This document shows positions 53,326-62,136 of a DNA stretch of 64,000 bases, one piece after another. Under the pieces are notes generated by a model that was given only the letters and a program-made list of their open reading frames with translations, ran no database searches and was not told the DNA's origin. Made by a program: the position numbers and the translations under genes. The stretch covers positions 124,001 to 188,000 of the forward strand of contig NZ_VZPP01000010.1 of the NCBI RefSeq assembly GCF_008801475.1, read 5' to 3'. The stretch's first letter is position 1. Every line of letters begins with the position of its first letter. The DNA is from Pseudomonas moorei. GTDB lineage: Bacteria > Pseudomonadota > Gammaproteobacteria > Pseudomonadales > Pseudomonadaceae.

Positions 53326-54006
53326 TTACACCTCGACCCAGCAGCGCAACAGGTTGTGATAGGTGCCGGTCAGGCGGATCAGCGACGGATGGTCCGGCAC
53401 GTCCTGGGTCAATTGACGAATCGCGCCGTCCATTTCAAACAGCAAGGCGCGCTGGCTGTCTTCGCGCACCAGGCTTTGGGTCCAGAAAAAAGAGGCGTAG
53501 CGGGCCCCGCGAGTGACCGCGTTGACCTTGTGCAGACTGGTGCCCGGGTACAGCACCATGTCACCGGCCGGCAGCTTCACGCGCTGGGTGCCGTAGGTGT
53601 CCTGAATTTCCAGTTCGCCGCCGTCGTAATCCGCAGGCTCGCTGAAAAACAGCGTTGCCGACAGATCAGTGCGCACCCGTTCAATGCTGCCCTTGGGCTG
53701 ACGCACTGCGTTGTCGATATGGAAGTCAAAACTGCCACCGGCCGTGTAACAGTTCAGCAACGGAGGAAAGACCTTGTGCGGCAATGCAGCGGACATGAAC
53801 TGCGGATTTTTCCACAGACGCTCCAGCATCGCCGCGCCGATCTCCTTGGCCAGCGGATGGCCTTCGGGCAATTGCAGATTGTGCTTGGCCCTGGCCGACT
53901 GATAACCGGCAGTGATCTTGCCGTCCGCCCAATCGGCCTGCTCCAGAGCCTCGCGAATGCGCCGCACTTCTTCTTTTTCGAACAAGCCGGGGATGTGCAG
54001 CAACAT
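53326..54006 (-). CDS. piuC: Fe(II)/2-oxoglutarate-dependent dioxygenase PiuC (PKHD-type)
   Basis: 226-aa cupin dioxygenase of the PKHD/YbiX family. Iron ligands His96 and Asp98 (FHID) and His159 (YPGTSLHKV), with Arg169 for 2-oxoglutarate (RGARYASFFW). It is found beside catecholate receptors across proteobacteria and needed for efficient use of some siderophores and siderophore-antibiotic conjugates, but its substrate is not settled. The start at 54006 (MLLHIPG) is the family form; ATG 54012 two codons upstream is possible. A Fur-box-like promoter lies upstream. Confidence 0.93.
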   Translation of the reverse strand: MLLHIPGLFEKEEVRRIREALEQADWADGKITAGYQSARAKHNLQLPEGHPLAKEIGAAMLERLWKNPQFMSAALPHKVFPPLLNCYTAGGSFDFHIDNAVRQPKGSIERVRTDLSATLFFSEPADYDGGELEIQDTYGTQRVKLPAGDMVLYPGTSLHKVNAVTRGARYASFFWTQSLVREDSQRALLFEMDGAIRQLTQDVPDHPSLIRLTGTYHNLLRCWVEV

Positions 54007-54036
54007 AGGCATGGCACCAGAAAGAGAAAGGGCGCT

Positions 54037-54066
54037 AATGGTATTGATTCTTATTGCCAATGTAAA
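54037..54066 (-). promoter_or_regulatory. piuC promoter with Fur-box-like site
   Basis: Minus-strand TTTACA (54066-54061), 17-bp spacer, TACCAT (54043-54038). The spacer and -10 read AATAAGAATCAATACCATT (54055-54037), close to the 19-bp Fur consensus. Iron repression is the expected mode. Confidence 0.65.
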
Positions 54067-54150
54067 ACCCGCCAGACGAACAAGTCGGTAAAAACCGTAA
54101 GGGTAAATTGTAAAGAATGTAAATTCGATGCGAATAGCAATATTTCGCAA

Positions 54151-54179
54151 TTGATACGAATACGTATTTACCCTATATT
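54151..54179 (+). promoter_or_regulatory. receptor gene promoter with Fur-box-like site
   Basis: TTGATA (54151-54156), exactly 17 bp, TATATT (54174-54179): the best sigma-70 match in the window. GATACGAATACGTATTTAC (54153-54171) within it resembles a degenerate Fur box. Start near 54186 leaves about 28 nt to the ATG. Confidence 0.65.
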
Positions 54180-54213
54180 CCGCCGCCTCAAATCCTTGGG
54201 GAGGGGAATAAAA

Positions 54214-56532
54214 ATGTCACGCCAGCAACCACAATTACCTGTCAGCTCACCGCGTTTACTCGCTTCTGCAATTGGCGTGGCGATCACCGCCGGCTCCGCG
54301 GGCCACATGGTTTTCGCGGCTGAAAAGACCGATGAAAAAGCGCCGGGCAACACCATTTCCCTGGGCGCGACTGCCATCACTGGCGAAGCACAGGACCAGA
54401 CTTCCTACAATGTCGAAAAAGCCTCCTCGCCCAAGTACACCGCGCCGCTGGTAGACACACCGCGTTCGATCACCGTGATCCCGCAGCAAGTGCTCAAGGA
54501 CACCGGCGCCCTGAACATGCAGGACGCCCTGCGCACCGTTCCAGGCATCACCTTCGGTGCCGGTGAAGGCGGCAACCCACAGGGCGACCGTCCATTCATT
54601 CGTGGCTTCGATGCCCAGGGCGATACTTACCTGGACGGCGTGCGCGACACCGGTTCGCAGAGCCGCGAGATTTTTGCCGTTGAATCGATCGAAGTCAGCA
54701 AAGGACCGAACTCGGCCATCGGTGGCCGTGGCGCGGCGGGCGGCAGCATCAACCTGGTGAGCAAAAAAGCGCACCTGGGCGACTCGTTCGACGGCGGCTT
54801 TACCTGGGGTTCCGACCAAACCCAGCGCTACACCATGGACGGCAACTACCAGTTCTCCGAGACCGCCGCCGGCCGTCTGAACCTGATGAGCCATGAAAGC
54901 AACGTCGCCGGCCGCGACAGCGTCGATTACGATCGCTGGGGCGTTGCACCCTCGCTGGCCTTTGGCCTGGGCACCGATACCCGGGTCAACCTCGATTACT
55001 ACCATCTGGAAAGCAACGACACCCCGGATTCGGGTATCCCCTACTCCATCCCGGCTGCCGGCTCGGCTGCCCGTACCAAGGCCAACCCGGACAAGCCGAA
55101 CGACGGCGGCGACAGCAGCAATTTCTATGGCCTGGATAACCGCGATTTCCGCAAGGGCCGCACCGACACCGCGACCTTCGCCATCGAGCACGATCTGAAC
55201 GACTCGCTGACGGTCAAGAACACCCTGCGCCACGGCACCAGCATGCAGGACTACATCCTGACCCAGCCGGACGACAGCAAGGGCAACGTCAACAACGGCA
55301 GCGTCTGGCGTCGTGCCAACACCCGCGTGAGCAACACCGAAACGACCACGAACCAGACCGACCTGTTTGGCGATTTCCATCTCGCAGGCTTCAAGAACAG
55401 TTTCGCCACCGGTATCGAGTTCACCCACGAGGAAAATCAAAAATCCTCGTACAACGTCAACACCGACACCACCCCGGGCACAGCGGCGGTGACCACCAAC
55501 TGCAACCCGGGTCTGATCGGCGCGGCGAGCGGCTACAACTGCACCTCGTTGTCCAATCCGACCCCAAGCGATCCGTGGAACGGAGCGATCTCGCGCAACT
55601 ACGCCGGCACCGACACCAAGGCCGACACCTATGCCTTGTACGTGTTCGACACACTTGAGCTGTCCGAACAATGGCTGGTGAACATGGGCCTGCGTTACGA
55701 CCATTTCGACACTCGCTACAAGACCTACACCGCCGCCGGCGCCACCACGTCCAAGGGTGACGACGTCAGTGAGTTCGTGACCGGTCAATTCGGTGTGGTC
55801 TACAAACCGGCAGAGAACGGCAGCATCTATGCGTCGTACGCCACGTCCGCCACGCCGCCGGGCAACACCCTCGGCGACGGTCAGGAAGGCAACCCGCTAG
55901 GCGGCACGCCTGATCGCAACGGCAATCTGCTGAGCAGCGACATGGAGCCGGAAACCACCAAGAACTACGAAATCGGCACCAAGTGGGACCTGATGAACGA
56001 TCGCCTGTCGTTGACCGCCGATATCTTCCGTACCGAGAAAGAAAATGCTCGGGTACAGACCAACACCACGTCCTATGAAAACGTCGGCAAAACCCGTGTT
56101 CAAGGTGTCGAACTGTCGGCGACCGGCCGCATCACCGACAAATGGCAGGTCTTCGCCGGTTACGCCTACATGGACAGCGAACAGGTCGATGGCGGCCCGC
56201 TGGGCGCGGTCAACGACGGCAACGAACTGCCGAACACGCCGAAAAACAGCGCCAGCCTCTGGACGACCTATCAGGTCACGCCGAAGCTGACCATCGGTGG
56301 CGGCGCGTTCTATGTCGATGACGTGTTCGGCAGCGTGGCCAACACCACCATGGTCGATTCCTACGTTCGTTACGATGCCATGGCGGCCTACAAGCTGACC
56401 AAAAACATCGACCTGCAACTGAACCTGCAAAACCTGACCGACGAAACCTACTACGACAAGGCCTTCTCGACTCACTTCGCCAACCAGGCGGCGGGCCGTA
56501 CTGCGTTGCTGAGCACCAACTTCCACTTCTGA
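54214..56532 (+). CDS. fiu: TonB-dependent catecholate siderophore receptor (Fiu/PiuA-like)
   Basis: 772-aa outer-membrane receptor. Signal peptide, then plug domain with the TonB-box region and PRSITVIPQQVLKDTGALNMQDALRTVPGITFGAGEGG, and a 22-strand barrel ending in TALLSTNFHF. Fiu/PiuA receptors import ferric catechol compounds and catechol-conjugated beta-lactams. A strong GGGGAGGGG ribosome site stands before the ATG at 54214; the much longer open frame upstream runs antisense to piuC and is not real. Divergent from piuC over shared regulatory DNA. A terminator follows. Confidence 0.94.
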   Translation: MSRQQPQLPVSSPRLLASAIGVAITAGSAGHMVFAAEKTDEKAPGNTISLGATAITGEAQDQTSYNVEKASSPKYTAPLVDTPRSITVIPQQVLKDTGALNMQDALRTVPGITFGAGEGGNPQGDRPFIRGFDAQGDTYLDGVRDTGSQSREIFAVESIEVSKGPNSAIGGRGAAGGSINLVSKKAHLGDSFDGGFTWGSDQTQRYTMDGNYQFSETAAGRLNLMSHESNVAGRDSVDYDRWGVAPSLAFGLGTDTRVNLDYYHLESNDTPDSGIPYSIPAAGSAARTKANPDKPNDGGDSSNFYGLDNRDFRKGRTDTATFAIEHDLNDSLTVKNTLRHGTSMQDYILTQPDDSKGNVNNGSVWRRANTRVSNTETTTNQTDLFGDFHLAGFKNSFATGIEFTHEENQKSSYNVNTDTTPGTAAVTTNCNPGLIGAASGYNCTSLSNPTPSDPWNGAISRNYAGTDTKADTYALYVFDTLELSEQWLVNMGLRYDHFDTRYKTYTAAGATTSKGDDVSEFVTGQFGVVYKPAENGSIYASYATSATPPGNTLGDGQEGNPLGGTPDRNGNLLSSDMEPETTKNYEIGTKWDLMNDRLSLTADIFRTEKENARVQTNTTSYENVGKTRVQGVELSATGRITDKWQVFAGYAYMDSEQVDGGPLGAVNDGNELPNTPKNSASLWTTYQVTPKLTIGGGAFYVDDVFGSVANTTMVDSYVRYDAMAAYKLTKNIDLQLNLQNLTDETYYDKAFSTHFANQAAGRTALLSTNFHF

Positions 56533-56555
56533 TGGAAACGTGAAATCGCAACCTC

Positions 56556-56652
56556 TATAGGAGCGAGCTCGCGATGGACTTGAGAACGACGCGGGGTGCC
56601 AGGATTTACGCGTTATCGTTGACGACCATCGCGAGCAGGCTCGCTCCTACAG
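56556..56652. repeat. REPIN with deleted core at one end
   Basis: Left end TATAGGAGCGAGCTCGCGATGG lacks CCTGCT of the normal core; right end CATCGCGAGCAGGCTCGCTCCTACAG is complete. The spacer CGTTATCGTTGACGACC is the inverse of the spacer start in other copies. It lies after the receptor gene. Confidence 0.82.
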
Positions 56653-56678
56653 AAGGGTGAAGGCCGAAACAGGGCCAT

Positions 56679-56709
56679 GCCCCGTTCATCCAGATGAACG
56701 GGGCTTTTG
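56679..56709 (+). terminator. intrinsic terminator downstream of the receptor gene
   Basis: GCCCCGTTCAT, four-base loop, ATGAACGGGGC, then TTTT. Perfect 11-bp stem. It separates the receptor gene from the flavoprotein gene 80 bp further on. Confidence 0.88.
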
Positions 56710-56791
56710 TGTGTAAAAAAGAATGCTTCTCGACAACCCACGGCATAATGCGCGCCGTGATGATGACTTTTGAACGAACAAGGCGAGCGAC

Positions 56792-59320
56792 GTGTTGAAG
56801 AAAACCCTGTTCCAGTTGCACTGGTTTTTTGGCATCAGCGCCGGACTCGTCCTGGCCCTGATGGGCATCACCGGGGCGACGGTATCGTTTCAGGATGAAA
56901 TCCTGTATGCGCTGAACCCCTCGGTCTTGCAGGTCCAGAAGCAGGTCGCCGGGGTGCTGCCGCCCGCCGAACTGGTGGAGAAAATCGAGACGGCCACGGG
57001 CAAAAAAGTGACGGGGCTTTCGGTCGACATCGACAGCGGAATCGCCGCAAAAGTGTTTTTCACCCCGCCACCGGGCGAGCGGCGCGGACCGATGCGTTAC
57101 TTCGATCCTTACACCGCCGAGCTGCTGGGCGACGCCACTGGCCAGGATTTCTTCGGCCTGATGCTGCAATTGCACCGTTTCCTCGCCATGGGCGATACCG
57201 GTCGACAGATCACTGGTGCCTGTACCCTGATCCTGGTGTTCTTCTGCCTCTCCGGCCTGTACTTGCGCTGGCCCCGCCAGTGGAAAAGCTGGCGTGCCTG
57301 GCTGACCCTCGACTGGAAGAAAAAAGGTCGCAGCTTCAACTGGGACCTGCACTCGGTCGCCGGCACCTGGTGCCTGGTGTTTTACCTCCTTGCCGCCTTG
57401 ACCGGGTTGTCCTGGTCCTACGAGTGGTACAACAAGGGCCTGACCCGTTTGCTCTCCGACTCACCGCAGAACGAGCGTGTACGCGGTGGTCGTGGCCCGG
57501 CGCCCGATGGTCCGGCGCCGACGGCCGATTACTCGGCCATGTGGCTGAGCATCTATAGCGCTGCCGGCCCCGGCCTGAGCTTCTACAACACGCGCATGCC
57601 GCCCGTGGCCGGTCAACCGGCGACCGTGTTCTACCTCTTGAAAAACTCCCCTCACGACCGCGCGCTGAACCAGATCACCCTCGATCCGGTCACCGGCGAT
57701 ATCAAACGGCATGAGCGCTACAGCGACAAGCGCTTCAAGGGGCAACTGCTGACCAGTCTCTATGCGCTGCATGTCGGCAGCTACTTCGGCATCGTCGGGC
57801 GGATCATTCTGACGATCACCGCGCTGAGCATGCCGCTGTTTTTCGTCACCGGCTGGTTGCTGTACCTCGATCGCCGACGCAAAAAACGCCAGATCAAGGA
57901 CGCCCGCAAGGACCTCGCCCAACCCGCCAGCGACGCGCCGGCGTGGCTCATCAGCTTCGCCAGTCAGAGTGGCTTTGCCGAGCAACTGGCCTGGCAGACC
58001 GCCGGTCAATTGCAGGCGGCCGGCCTGCCGGTGAAGGTGCAACCGCTGGCGACCGTCAGCGAGCAGGACCTGCGTAGTTCGAGCAACGCACTGTTCGTGG
58101 TCAGCACCTTCGGTGACGGCCAGGCGCCGGACAGCGCCCGTGGTTTTGAACGCAAGGTGCTGGGCCGGGCGTCGAGCCTGGAGCGTTTGAACTACGCCGT
58201 GCTCGGTCTCGGCGACCGGCAGTATCAACACTTCTGCGGTTTTGCCCGACGCTTGCACACCTGGCTGGGCGAACACGGCGGCAAGACCCTGTTCGCCCCG
58301 GTGGAAGTCGACAGCGGCGACCCTTACGCCTTGCGTCACTGGCAGCAACAACTGGGCCTGCTGACCGGGCAAGCACCGGTCGACACCTGGCAAGCGCCGA
58401 GCTACGACCACTGGCCGCTGATTCGTCGCGAGTTGCTCAACCCGGACAGCAGCGGCTCGCCCGTGTACTTGCTGGGCCTCAAACCGCCCACCACCAGCAG
58501 TTGGCTGGCAGGCGACCTGGTGGAAGTGTTGCCACGCAATGGTTCCTGGGCAATCGAGCATTTCCTCGACGGCCTGGGGATTGACGGTCGCGCCACGATT
58601 GAACTCGATGGCCGGGCGCAGCCGCTGGAGCAAGCACTCGCCAGCCGCCAGCTGCCGACGAATCGGGTGCATCTGGTCGGTCTGCATGCCCAGGCGCTGG
58701 CGGATGCGCTGGTGCCCCTGGCCATGCGCGAATACTCCATTGCCTCGATTGCCGCCGACGGCGTGCTGGAGCTGATCGTTCGCCAGGAATTGCACCCCGA
58801 TGGCAGCCTCGGCGTCGGCTCCGGCTGGCTGACCGAACATGCGCCGGTGGGCAGCACCATCAGCCTGCGTGTGCGCCGCAACAGCGGTTTCCATCTGCCG
58901 TCGAACCCCGTGCCGATGATCCTGCTGGGTAACGGCACCGGGCTGGCCGGACTGCGCAGCTTGCTCAAGGCGCGGATTGCCGACGGTCAACAACGTCACT
59001 GGCTGCTGTTCGGCGAGCGCAATCGGGAACACGACTATCTATGTCGCGACGAGCTGGAAGAGTGGTTGATTTCGGGTGATCTGCAGCGCCTGGATCTGGC
59101 GTTCTCGCGGGATCAGGCGGAGAAAATCTACGTTCAGGATCGCCTGCGTGAATCAGCCAAGGAACTGAAGAAGTGGTTGGCCGAAGGGGCCGTGATTTAC
59201 ATCTGCGGCAGCTTGCAGGGTATGGCTTCGGGAGTCGATCAAGTGCTCAACGATGTGCTCGGCACCGCCGAAGTGGAACGTCTGATCGAACAGGGCCGCT
59301 ACCGCCGCGACGTTTACTGA
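56792..59320 (+). CDS. PepSY membrane domain - flavodoxin - FNR reductase fusion (PiuB-like ferric reductase)
   Basis: 842-aa fusion. Residues about 1-360 form a PepSY_TM module with four helices and paired histidines (LFQLHWFFG, QLHRFLAM, WDLHSVAGTW, ALHVGSYF) for membrane haem; 380-520 a flavodoxin domain (SQSGFAEQLAWQTA, VLGLGDRQYQHF); 530-842 an FAD/NADPH domain of the sulfite-reductase flavoprotein type (REYSIASI, LGNGTGLAGLRSLL). It should pass electrons from NADPH across the membrane, plausibly to ferric siderophore or haem iron. Start at GTG 56792 with GGCGAG/GAGCG as weak ribosome site; TTG 56795 is also possible. No name is certain. Confidence 0.88.
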   Translation: MLKKTLFQLHWFFGISAGLVLALMGITGATVSFQDEILYALNPSVLQVQKQVAGVLPPAELVEKIETATGKKVTGLSVDIDSGIAAKVFFTPPPGERRGPMRYFDPYTAELLGDATGQDFFGLMLQLHRFLAMGDTGRQITGACTLILVFFCLSGLYLRWPRQWKSWRAWLTLDWKKKGRSFNWDLHSVAGTWCLVFYLLAALTGLSWSYEWYNKGLTRLLSDSPQNERVRGGRGPAPDGPAPTADYSAMWLSIYSAAGPGLSFYNTRMPPVAGQPATVFYLLKNSPHDRALNQITLDPVTGDIKRHERYSDKRFKGQLLTSLYALHVGSYFGIVGRIILTITALSMPLFFVTGWLLYLDRRRKKRQIKDARKDLAQPASDAPAWLISFASQSGFAEQLAWQTAGQLQAAGLPVKVQPLATVSEQDLRSSSNALFVVSTFGDGQAPDSARGFERKVLGRASSLERLNYAVLGLGDRQYQHFCGFARRLHTWLGEHGGKTLFAPVEVDSGDPYALRHWQQQLGLLTGQAPVDTWQAPSYDHWPLIRRELLNPDSSGSPVYLLGLKPPTTSSWLAGDLVEVLPRNGSWAIEHFLDGLGIDGRATIELDGRAQPLEQALASRQLPTNRVHLVGLHAQALADALVPLAMREYSIASIAADGVLELIVRQELHPDGSLGVGSGWLTEHAPVGSTISLRVRRNSGFHLPSNPVPMILLGNGTGLAGLRSLLKARIADGQQRHWLLFGERNREHDYLCRDELEEWLISGDLQRLDLAFSRDQAEKIYVQDRLRESAKELKKWLAEGAVIYICGSLQGMASGVDQVLNDVLGTAEVERLIEQGRYRRDVY

Positions 59321-59335
59321 CACCTCAGATTTCCC

Positions 59336-59438
59336 TTGTAGGAGCGAGCCTGCTCGCGAGGGTGGTCAACGATAACGCGGGGCACCTGATAGCCCGCGGC
59401 GCCGTTGAGTCCATCGCGAGCAGGCTCGCTCCTACAGG
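59336..59438. repeat. REPIN
   Basis: Ends TGTAGGAGCGAGCCTGCTCGCGAGG and CCATCGCGAGCAGGCTCGCTCCTACAG; spacer begins TGGTCAACGATAACGCGGGG, shared with elements at 24114 and 46887. It lies between two converging genes. Confidence 0.88.
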
Positions 59439-59443
59439 GGGGA

Positions 59444-61183
59444 TCAGGCGCTGACGGGCTCGATCGCCAACTCCGTCACCTCAGGCCGCTTGACCAGCGC
59501 ATACACCACCGCCGTCAACAAACTCCCCGCCACAATCGCCAGCAAATACAGCAATGCATGGTTGATCGCATTCGGGATGGCCAGCACGAACAATCCACCG
59601 TGGGGCGCCATCAGCTTGCAGCCGAAATACATCGACAGCGCACCGGTCAGCGCACCGCCGGCGATGCTCGCCGGAATCACCCGTAGCGGGTCCTTGGCGG
59701 CAAACGGAATCGCCCCTTCGGAGATGAAGCACAACCCCAACACCAGCGCCGCTTTACCGGCCTCGCGTTCAGTCTGGGCAAACTTGCGCCGGGCGATGAA
59801 CGTGGCAATGCCAAGGCCGATCGGCGGCACCATGCCTGCCGCCATGGTCGCGGCCATCGGTGCATAACTCTGCGACGCCAGCAGCCCGACCGAGAACGCA
59901 TAAGCGGCCTTGTTGATCGGCCCGCCGAGGTCGACGCACATCATTCCGCCCAGCAACACGCCGAGCAGGATCGCATTGGTAGTGCCCATGCTGTCGAGGA
60001 AATGCGTGAGCCCTTCGAGCATCCCGGCCACGGGCTTACCGACCACGTAGATCATCACCAGGCCCGTGAACAGACTGGCCAGCAACGGGATGATCAGAAT
60101 CGGCTTGAGCGCCTCAAGGCTTTGCGGCAACCGCGCATATCGATTGATCGCCTGGGCGGCGTAGCCGGCAAGGAAACCGGCAATGATCCCGCCGATAAAA
60201 CCGGCGCCGAGGGAGCTCGCCAGCAAACCGCCGATCATCCCCGGCGCCAGACCCGGACGGTCGGCGATGGAGTAAGCGATATAGCCCGCCAGCAATGGCA
60301 CCATCAACTTGAACGCGGTCTCGCCGCCGATCTGCATCAACGCCGCCGCCAACGTGCCGGGCTCCTTGAACGCAGTGATGCCAAATACAAACGACAAGGC
60401 AATCATCAGACCGCCCGCCACCACCATCGGCAACATGAACGAGACACCGGTGAGCAGGTGTTTGTAGATGCCGGTCTTCTCTGCCTTGACCGGGCCGCTG
60501 GCACCGCTCGCGACGCTTTCCTGCGAGCCTTCGGCCAGCGCTTTGTTCAGCGTGGCTTCGGCCTGCTTGAGGGCAATGCCGGTGCCGCAGCGATAAATTC
60601 TCTTGCCGGCGAAACGCTCGGTGGCGACTTCGATATCGCACGCCAGCAGCACCACATCAGCCTCGGCAATCGCTTGCGCACTCAGCGGATTACGCGCGCC
60701 GACGGAACCCTGGGTTTCCACTTGCAGCTCATACCCCAGGCGCTTGGCTGCTTGCTGCAAGGCTTCGGCAGCCATGAAGGTGTGGGCGACGCCGGTCGGG
60801 CAAGCGGTGATCGCGACCAGGCGCGGTGCGTTTTTGCTTACCGCAACAGGTTCTGCGACGGCTTCAGGCGCGACGTACACCCGAGCCTCTTCGGCGCCAC
60901 GGCGCAACACCGCCTCGACGTCCTGCAGGGCTTGCGCCGGGGTACTCTGGAATACTCGCTTGCCGACGAATCGCGACATGTCCACCGGCGCGCTGGTCAC
61001 CAGCAATACCCATTCGGCAGCCGCGATCGTCGCCGCCGACAATTGCCGTTCAGGATGCGCCGCATCGTTCACTTCGACACTGGTGCTCCAGCCCTGACGT
61101 TGGGCCGCTGCATCCAGCAGACGGGCGCACAGCACACTGGTGACCATGCCGTTCGGGCAGGCAGTAACAATGGCTAATTTCAT
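59444..61183 (-). CDS. fruA: fructose PTS permease EIIBC (FruA)
   Basis: 579-aa fructose-specific PTS permease: two tandem IIB-like domains (first about residues 1-100, TACPNGMVTS, degenerate; second about 115-215 with active Cys in ITACPTGVAHTF), then a IIC membrane domain (about 235-570, with GGPINKAAYAF and PHGGLFV). It imports fructose as fructose-1-phosphate using phosphate from FruB. The start ATG at 61183 follows GAGGG; TTG 61189 is in frame but overlaps that site. It follows fruK after 11 nt. Confidence 0.96.
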   Translation of the reverse strand: MKLAIVTACPNGMVTSVLCARLLDAAAQRQGWSTSVEVNDAAHPERQLSAATIAAAEWVLLVTSAPVDMSRFVGKRVFQSTPAQALQDVEAVLRRGAEEARVYVAPEAVAEPVAVSKNAPRLVAITACPTGVAHTFMAAEALQQAAKRLGYELQVETQGSVGARNPLSAQAIAEADVVLLACDIEVATERFAGKRIYRCGTGIALKQAEATLNKALAEGSQESVASGASGPVKAEKTGIYKHLLTGVSFMLPMVVAGGLMIALSFVFGITAFKEPGTLAAALMQIGGETAFKLMVPLLAGYIAYSIADRPGLAPGMIGGLLASSLGAGFIGGIIAGFLAGYAAQAINRYARLPQSLEALKPILIIPLLASLFTGLVMIYVVGKPVAGMLEGLTHFLDSMGTTNAILLGVLLGGMMCVDLGGPINKAAYAFSVGLLASQSYAPMAATMAAGMVPPIGLGIATFIARRKFAQTEREAGKAALVLGLCFISEGAIPFAAKDPLRVIPASIAGGALTGALSMYFGCKLMAPHGGLFVLAIPNAINHALLYLLAIVAGSLLTAVVYALVKRPEVTELAIEPVSA

Positions 61184-61194
61184 GACCAACCCTC

Positions 61195-62136
61195 TTATTG
61201 TTCTGTCAGGGGGCGCACGCGCACACCCTGTTCGAGCCGCGCCAATTGCGCTGCATCGCTGATACCGAAACCGATCTGGGTGACGGCCATCGCGGCAATT
61301 GCCGTGGCGCTGCGCAAGGTCTGCTCGGGCAGATCGGCGCTGACCAGGCCGTGGAGCATCCCCGCCAGCAACGAGTCGCCCGCGCCCACCGTGCTGGCGA
61401 CGCTGACTTTAGGTGGCGTGGCATGCAGCGCCGAACCGACACTGAACCAGTTCACGCCATCGGCTCCGTGGGAAATCACCACATGCTCGATACCCTGCGC
61501 GTGCAGGCGGTTCGCCGCTTCGGCCTGGGCGGTGACAGAGACCACCTCGCAACCCAGCACTTCAGCCAGCTCTTCAGTGTTCGGCTTGATCAGCCATGGA
61601 CCGGCCTTGAGCGCGGCGCGCAAGGCATCGCCGCTGGTGTCGAGCGCGACCTTTAAACCGAGTTTTTTCAAGCGCAGAATCAACGCCTGCAACCATTGCG
61701 GGCTAACGCCCTGTGGCAGGCTGCCGGCGACGACGACGGCGTCATGCCCCGGAGCGATCCGGTCAAGACGATCCAGCAAGGCCTGCTGTGCGCTCGCGCT
61801 GACCTGCGGCCCCGGGCCATTGATGTCGGTGATGCGGCCATCGCTTTCCGCCAGTTTGATATTGCTGCGGGTCTCGCCCGGCACGCGGATGAACGCGTCT
61901 ACAAAGCCGCGTTTGGCGAACAGGGTTTCGAAGGCCTGGAGGTTGTCTTCGCCGAGAAATCCGCTGACCGTGAGTTGATGCCCAAGGTCTGCCAATACCT
62001 GCGCCACGTTCAACCCTTTGCCTGCGGCGTGGGTGTGCATCGCATCGCTGCGATTGACCTGACCCGGTTCCAGGCGCGGTAACTGGACGGTGAGGTCCAG
62101 CGCCGGGTTGAGGGTCAGGGTTAATATCCTGGCCAT
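61195..62136 (-). CDS. fruK: 1-phosphofructokinase FruK
   Basis: 313-aa PfkB-family kinase making fructose-1,6-bisphosphate from fructose-1-phosphate. It has the PfkB signature HAAGKGLNVAQVLADLG (about residues 34-50) and the ATP-site motif STVGAGDSLLAGMLHG near 245-260, with Asp as catalytic base in GAGD. Its ATG overlaps the fruB stop by one base (TAATG) and fruA starts 11 nt after its stop, giving the order fruB-fruK-fruA of other Pseudomonas fructose operons. Confidence 0.96.
   Translation of the reverse strand: MARILTLTLNPALDLTVQLPRLEPGQVNRSDAMHTHAAGKGLNVAQVLADLGHQLTVSGFLGEDNLQAFETLFAKRGFVDAFIRVPGETRSNIKLAESDGRITDINGPGPQVSASAQQALLDRLDRIAPGHDAVVVAGSLPQGVSPQWLQALILRLKKLGLKVALDTSGDALRAALKAGPWLIKPNTEELAEVLGCEVVSVTAQAEAANRLHAQGIEHVVISHGADGVNWFSVGSALHATPPKVSVASTVGAGDSLLAGMLHGLVSADLPEQTLRSATAIAAMAVTQIGFGISDAAQLARLEQGVRVRPLTEQ

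Noticed and set aside
53356..54213. Plus-strand frame extending the siderophore receptor by 286 residues
   Set aside because: It is antisense to piuC, crosses the two iron promoters, and the strong ribosome site and signal peptide start at 54214.
17907..59438. CRISPR array suggested by recurring palindromes
   Set aside because: The repeats are scattered between genes, in inverted pairs, with no regular spacing and no cas genes; they are REP/REPIN elements.
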